From NCBI GenBank assembly GCA_001800975.1, contig MGWK01000092.1, positions 8,034-41,970 on the forward strand: a stretch of DNA of 33,937 nt. The letters run 5' to 3'. The position numbers and the translations under genes were made by a program. Of the stretch, positions 32,395-33,937 are shown piece by piece (within the stretch, counting starts at the first letter, position 1; every line of letters begins with the position of its first letter). This DNA is from Flavobacteria bacterium RIFCSPLOWO2_12_FULL_35_11. GTDB lineage: Bacteria > Bacteroidota > Bacteroidia > Flavobacteriales > Flavobacteriaceae. The notes beneath the pieces are model-generated. The model was given only the letters and a program-made list of their open reading frames with translations, searched no databases and was not told the DNA's origin.

Positions 32395-33688
32395 GATACT
32401 TAAGTTTTTTGTGCTGTTTTTCTTTGCTTCAGCAGCCCAGTCCCAGGAATTATTGACGGTGGAAGCTGCAGTGAAAATTGCCCTTGAAAACAATTACCAA
32501 ATTAGGATTGCATCCAATGACCTAAAAATTGATCAAACCGGGGTGAGTGCAGGGAATGCAGGAATGCTTCCAACGGTTGGAGCGACCTTAAACAACAATA
32601 ACAGCATACAAAACAGTTCACAAACCCGTGCAGACGGAAATACAGTTGAACTCGATAACGCGAAAAACAACAGCCTTAATTATGGAGTTGTTATGGATTG
32701 GACATTATTTGATGGTTTAAAAATGTTTGCGCGCTACGACCAATTGAAAGAACAGGAAAAACTGGGCGATGCCCAATTAAAACAGGCGGTTATCACCAAG
32801 GTAAGTGATGTGATGATCGGTTATTATGATTTGGTGCAGCAGCAACAGCAGCTTGTGGCATTGGACAGCACCCTTGTTATTTCAGAACAAAGATTAAAAC
32901 TTGCCAATAACCGGTTTACGATTGGTAAAGCTTCCAAGCTTGAAGTGCTGAATGCAAAAGTGGATTTAAATACAGATTTGACCACAATCCTGAGGCAAAA
33001 GGAATTGTTCGTGAATTCCAAGATCCGATTGAATGAAATCCTCGCTCGCGACACTAAAATTGATTTTAGCGTGCTCAATGAAATAACTTTAGAAGAACAA
33101 CTTTTTTTACCTGAACTCGAATCCCTTGCGCAAAAGCAAAATCCGCTGTTACAGGCACAAATCATCAATAACAATATTGCCCGTTTGCAGCTAAAACAAG
33201 TCAAAGCAGGACGTTACCCAACCATAACCGCCAGTACAGGATACGTTTTTAGTGAATCGGAATCCAGCTTGGGTTTTACAACCAGCACCAACTCGCGGGG
33301 ATGGAACTACGGATTTAGCGCAAGACTGAATCTTTTTGACGGGTTTACCCAAAATCAGCAAGAAAAAATAGCCAAGATCCAACTTGAAAATACAGCTATA
33401 GAAATTGCGCAGCAACGCCAAACTTTGGCATCACAATTGGGCACTGCGTATCAAACCTATTTAACAAATATCAGCCTTATTGAGCTTGAAAGAAGCAATG
33501 CAATCATCGCAAAGGAAAACCTTGAGATTACGATGGAAAAGTTCAGGATAGGGACCATCCCAACCATTGAATTCCGCACTGCGCAGCTCAATTATATCAA
33601 TGCGATTGCGCGTTACAGCAATGCGAAATTCCAGGCAAAACTGTCGGAAATCAGCTTAAAGGAATTTGCGGGAAATTTGATGCTTTGA
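32387..33688 (+). CDS. TolC-family outer-membrane efflux channel
   Basis: A 433-residue protein with a signal peptide ending AAQSQ (residues 1-19). It has two outer-membrane efflux repeats (PF02321): the first from about 21 to 210 (LTVEAAVKIALENNYQIRIASND, VMDWTLFDGLKMFARY), the second from about 235 to 430 (KQNPLLQAQIINNNIARLQ, FSARLNLFDGFTQNQQEKIAK). It would form the trimeric exit duct of the RND system. The start codon lies within the last codons of the pump gene, so its translation is coupled. The stop codon lies inside the terminator hairpin. Confidence 0.93.
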   Translation: MNKILKFFVLFFFASAAQSQELLTVEAAVKIALENNYQIRIASNDLKIDQTGVSAGNAGMLPTVGATLNNNNSIQNSSQTRADGNTVELDNAKNNSLNYGVVMDWTLFDGLKMFARYDQLKEQEKLGDAQLKQAVITKVSDVMIGYYDLVQQQQQLVALDSTLVISEQRLKLANNRFTIGKASKLEVLNAKVDLNTDLTTILRQKELFVNSKIRLNEILARDTKIDFSVLNEITLEEQLFLPELESLAQKQNPLLQAQIINNNIARLQLKQVKAGRYPTITASTGYVFSESESSLGFTTSTNSRGWNYGFSARLNLFDGFTQNQQEKIAKIQLENTAIEIAQQRQTLASQLGTAYQTYLTNISLIELERSNAIIAKENLEITMEKFRIGTIPTIEFRTAQLNYINAIARYSNAKFQAKLSEISLKEFAGNLML

Positions 33689-33706
33689 AACTTTCAAAGC
33701 ATTTTT
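33680..33706 (+). terminator. Terminator of the RND operon
   Basis: The stem ATGCTTTG/CAAAGCAT with a 7-nt loop, followed by a five-T run. It overlaps the stop codon of the TolC-like gene. Confidence 0.75.
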
Positions 33707-33728
33707 AATGTTCAATAAAATTCCTCTG

Positions 33729-33916
33729 TTGCTAGTCTGCGACGAGAACCTGCTTAAATAAGCATATAAAACGTAGCGTTTGCGATGCGGTTAACAACAA
33801 ATATGGTAACGATTTAAAAGCATACTTCTGTTTTTTATAGTATGGTTTTCTTAAAAGTAATATACCTTTATGGTGATTTTTTTATAAGTTATAAGTGCCG
33901 CATTACAAACGCTTTG
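33729..33916. repeat. REP-like intergenic sequence
   Basis: AGCGTTTGCGATGCGG (33775-33790) has an inverted near-copy (14 of 16) at 33898-33913. It is preceded by TTGCTAGTCTGCGACGAGAA (33729-33748). Both words are, in my memory, frequent in Bacteroidota intergenic repeats. No gene is seen to the window end. Confidence 0.4.
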
Positions 33917-33937
33917 TTTTTTTTACACAAGTAAGTA

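Overview
The window is chromosomal DNA from a member of the Bacteroidota, most likely a Flavobacteriaceae species. The evidence is the low GC content, start codons without Shine-Dalgarno sequences, several promoters of the Bacteroidota type (TTTG, 19-20 nt, TAnnTTTG), and typical families (long ribosomal protein S1, TPR histidine kinase, DUF1343/NamZ lipoprotein, ACR3). No ribosomal RNA or CRISPR array was seen. Two tRNA genes (Ser-UGA, Gly-UCC) are present.

Layout. 1-2000 (minus): a partial OB-fold membrane protein, a secreted rhodanese, and a translationally coupled ECF sigma/zinc anti-sigma-like pair. 2124-3109: tRNA-Ser with terminator and a TSUP-family permease. 3132-5102: a dispersed intergenic repeat, a decayed IS4-family insertion sequence (one nonsense and one frameshift lesion), and a tandem array of RNA-hairpin repeats. 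5103-6200: a small unknown protein and a CAP-domain lipoprotein, preceded by a promoter and four LytTR-like direct repeats. 6533-8996: a DUF1343/NamZ-type lipoprotein head-to-head with a LolC/E-like permease. 9139-12815: rpsA and glmM. 12922-15693: an LpxL-like acyltransferase, rhomboid protease, tRNA-Gly and two GNAT acetyltransferases. 15873-17927: a TPR sensor histidine kinase, then a possible small RNA.

The main accessory content is an arsenic island at 18284-25008, all on the minus strand and made of two units, each led by its own ArsR repressor. Unit 1 is arsR1, arsM (arsenite methyltransferase), a DUF6428-like protein, a thiol arsenate reductase and the ACR3 efflux pump. Unit 2 is arsR2, a thioredoxin-like protein, a PF03773-type permease, an ArsF-like thioredoxin-fold protein and an ArsG-like CcdA-fold permease. 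Both arsR genes carry a related 6-4-6 operator dyad placed over the promoter -7 element. Four unrelated proteins of the island all end in a terminal Cys-Cys. Together these genes would reduce arsenate, export arsenite, methylate arsenic and probably handle organoarsenicals or another thiophilic compound.

25309-27620 holds an M28 peptidase convergent with a coiled-coil lipoprotein. 28148-33706 is a three-gene RND efflux operon (adaptor, inner-membrane pump, TolC-like channel) with overlapping genes, a recognisable promoter and a terminator. The least explained parts are the hairpin array plus LytTR-like sites around the CAP lipoprotein operon (4760-6170), and the shared Cys-Cys tails of the arsenic island.
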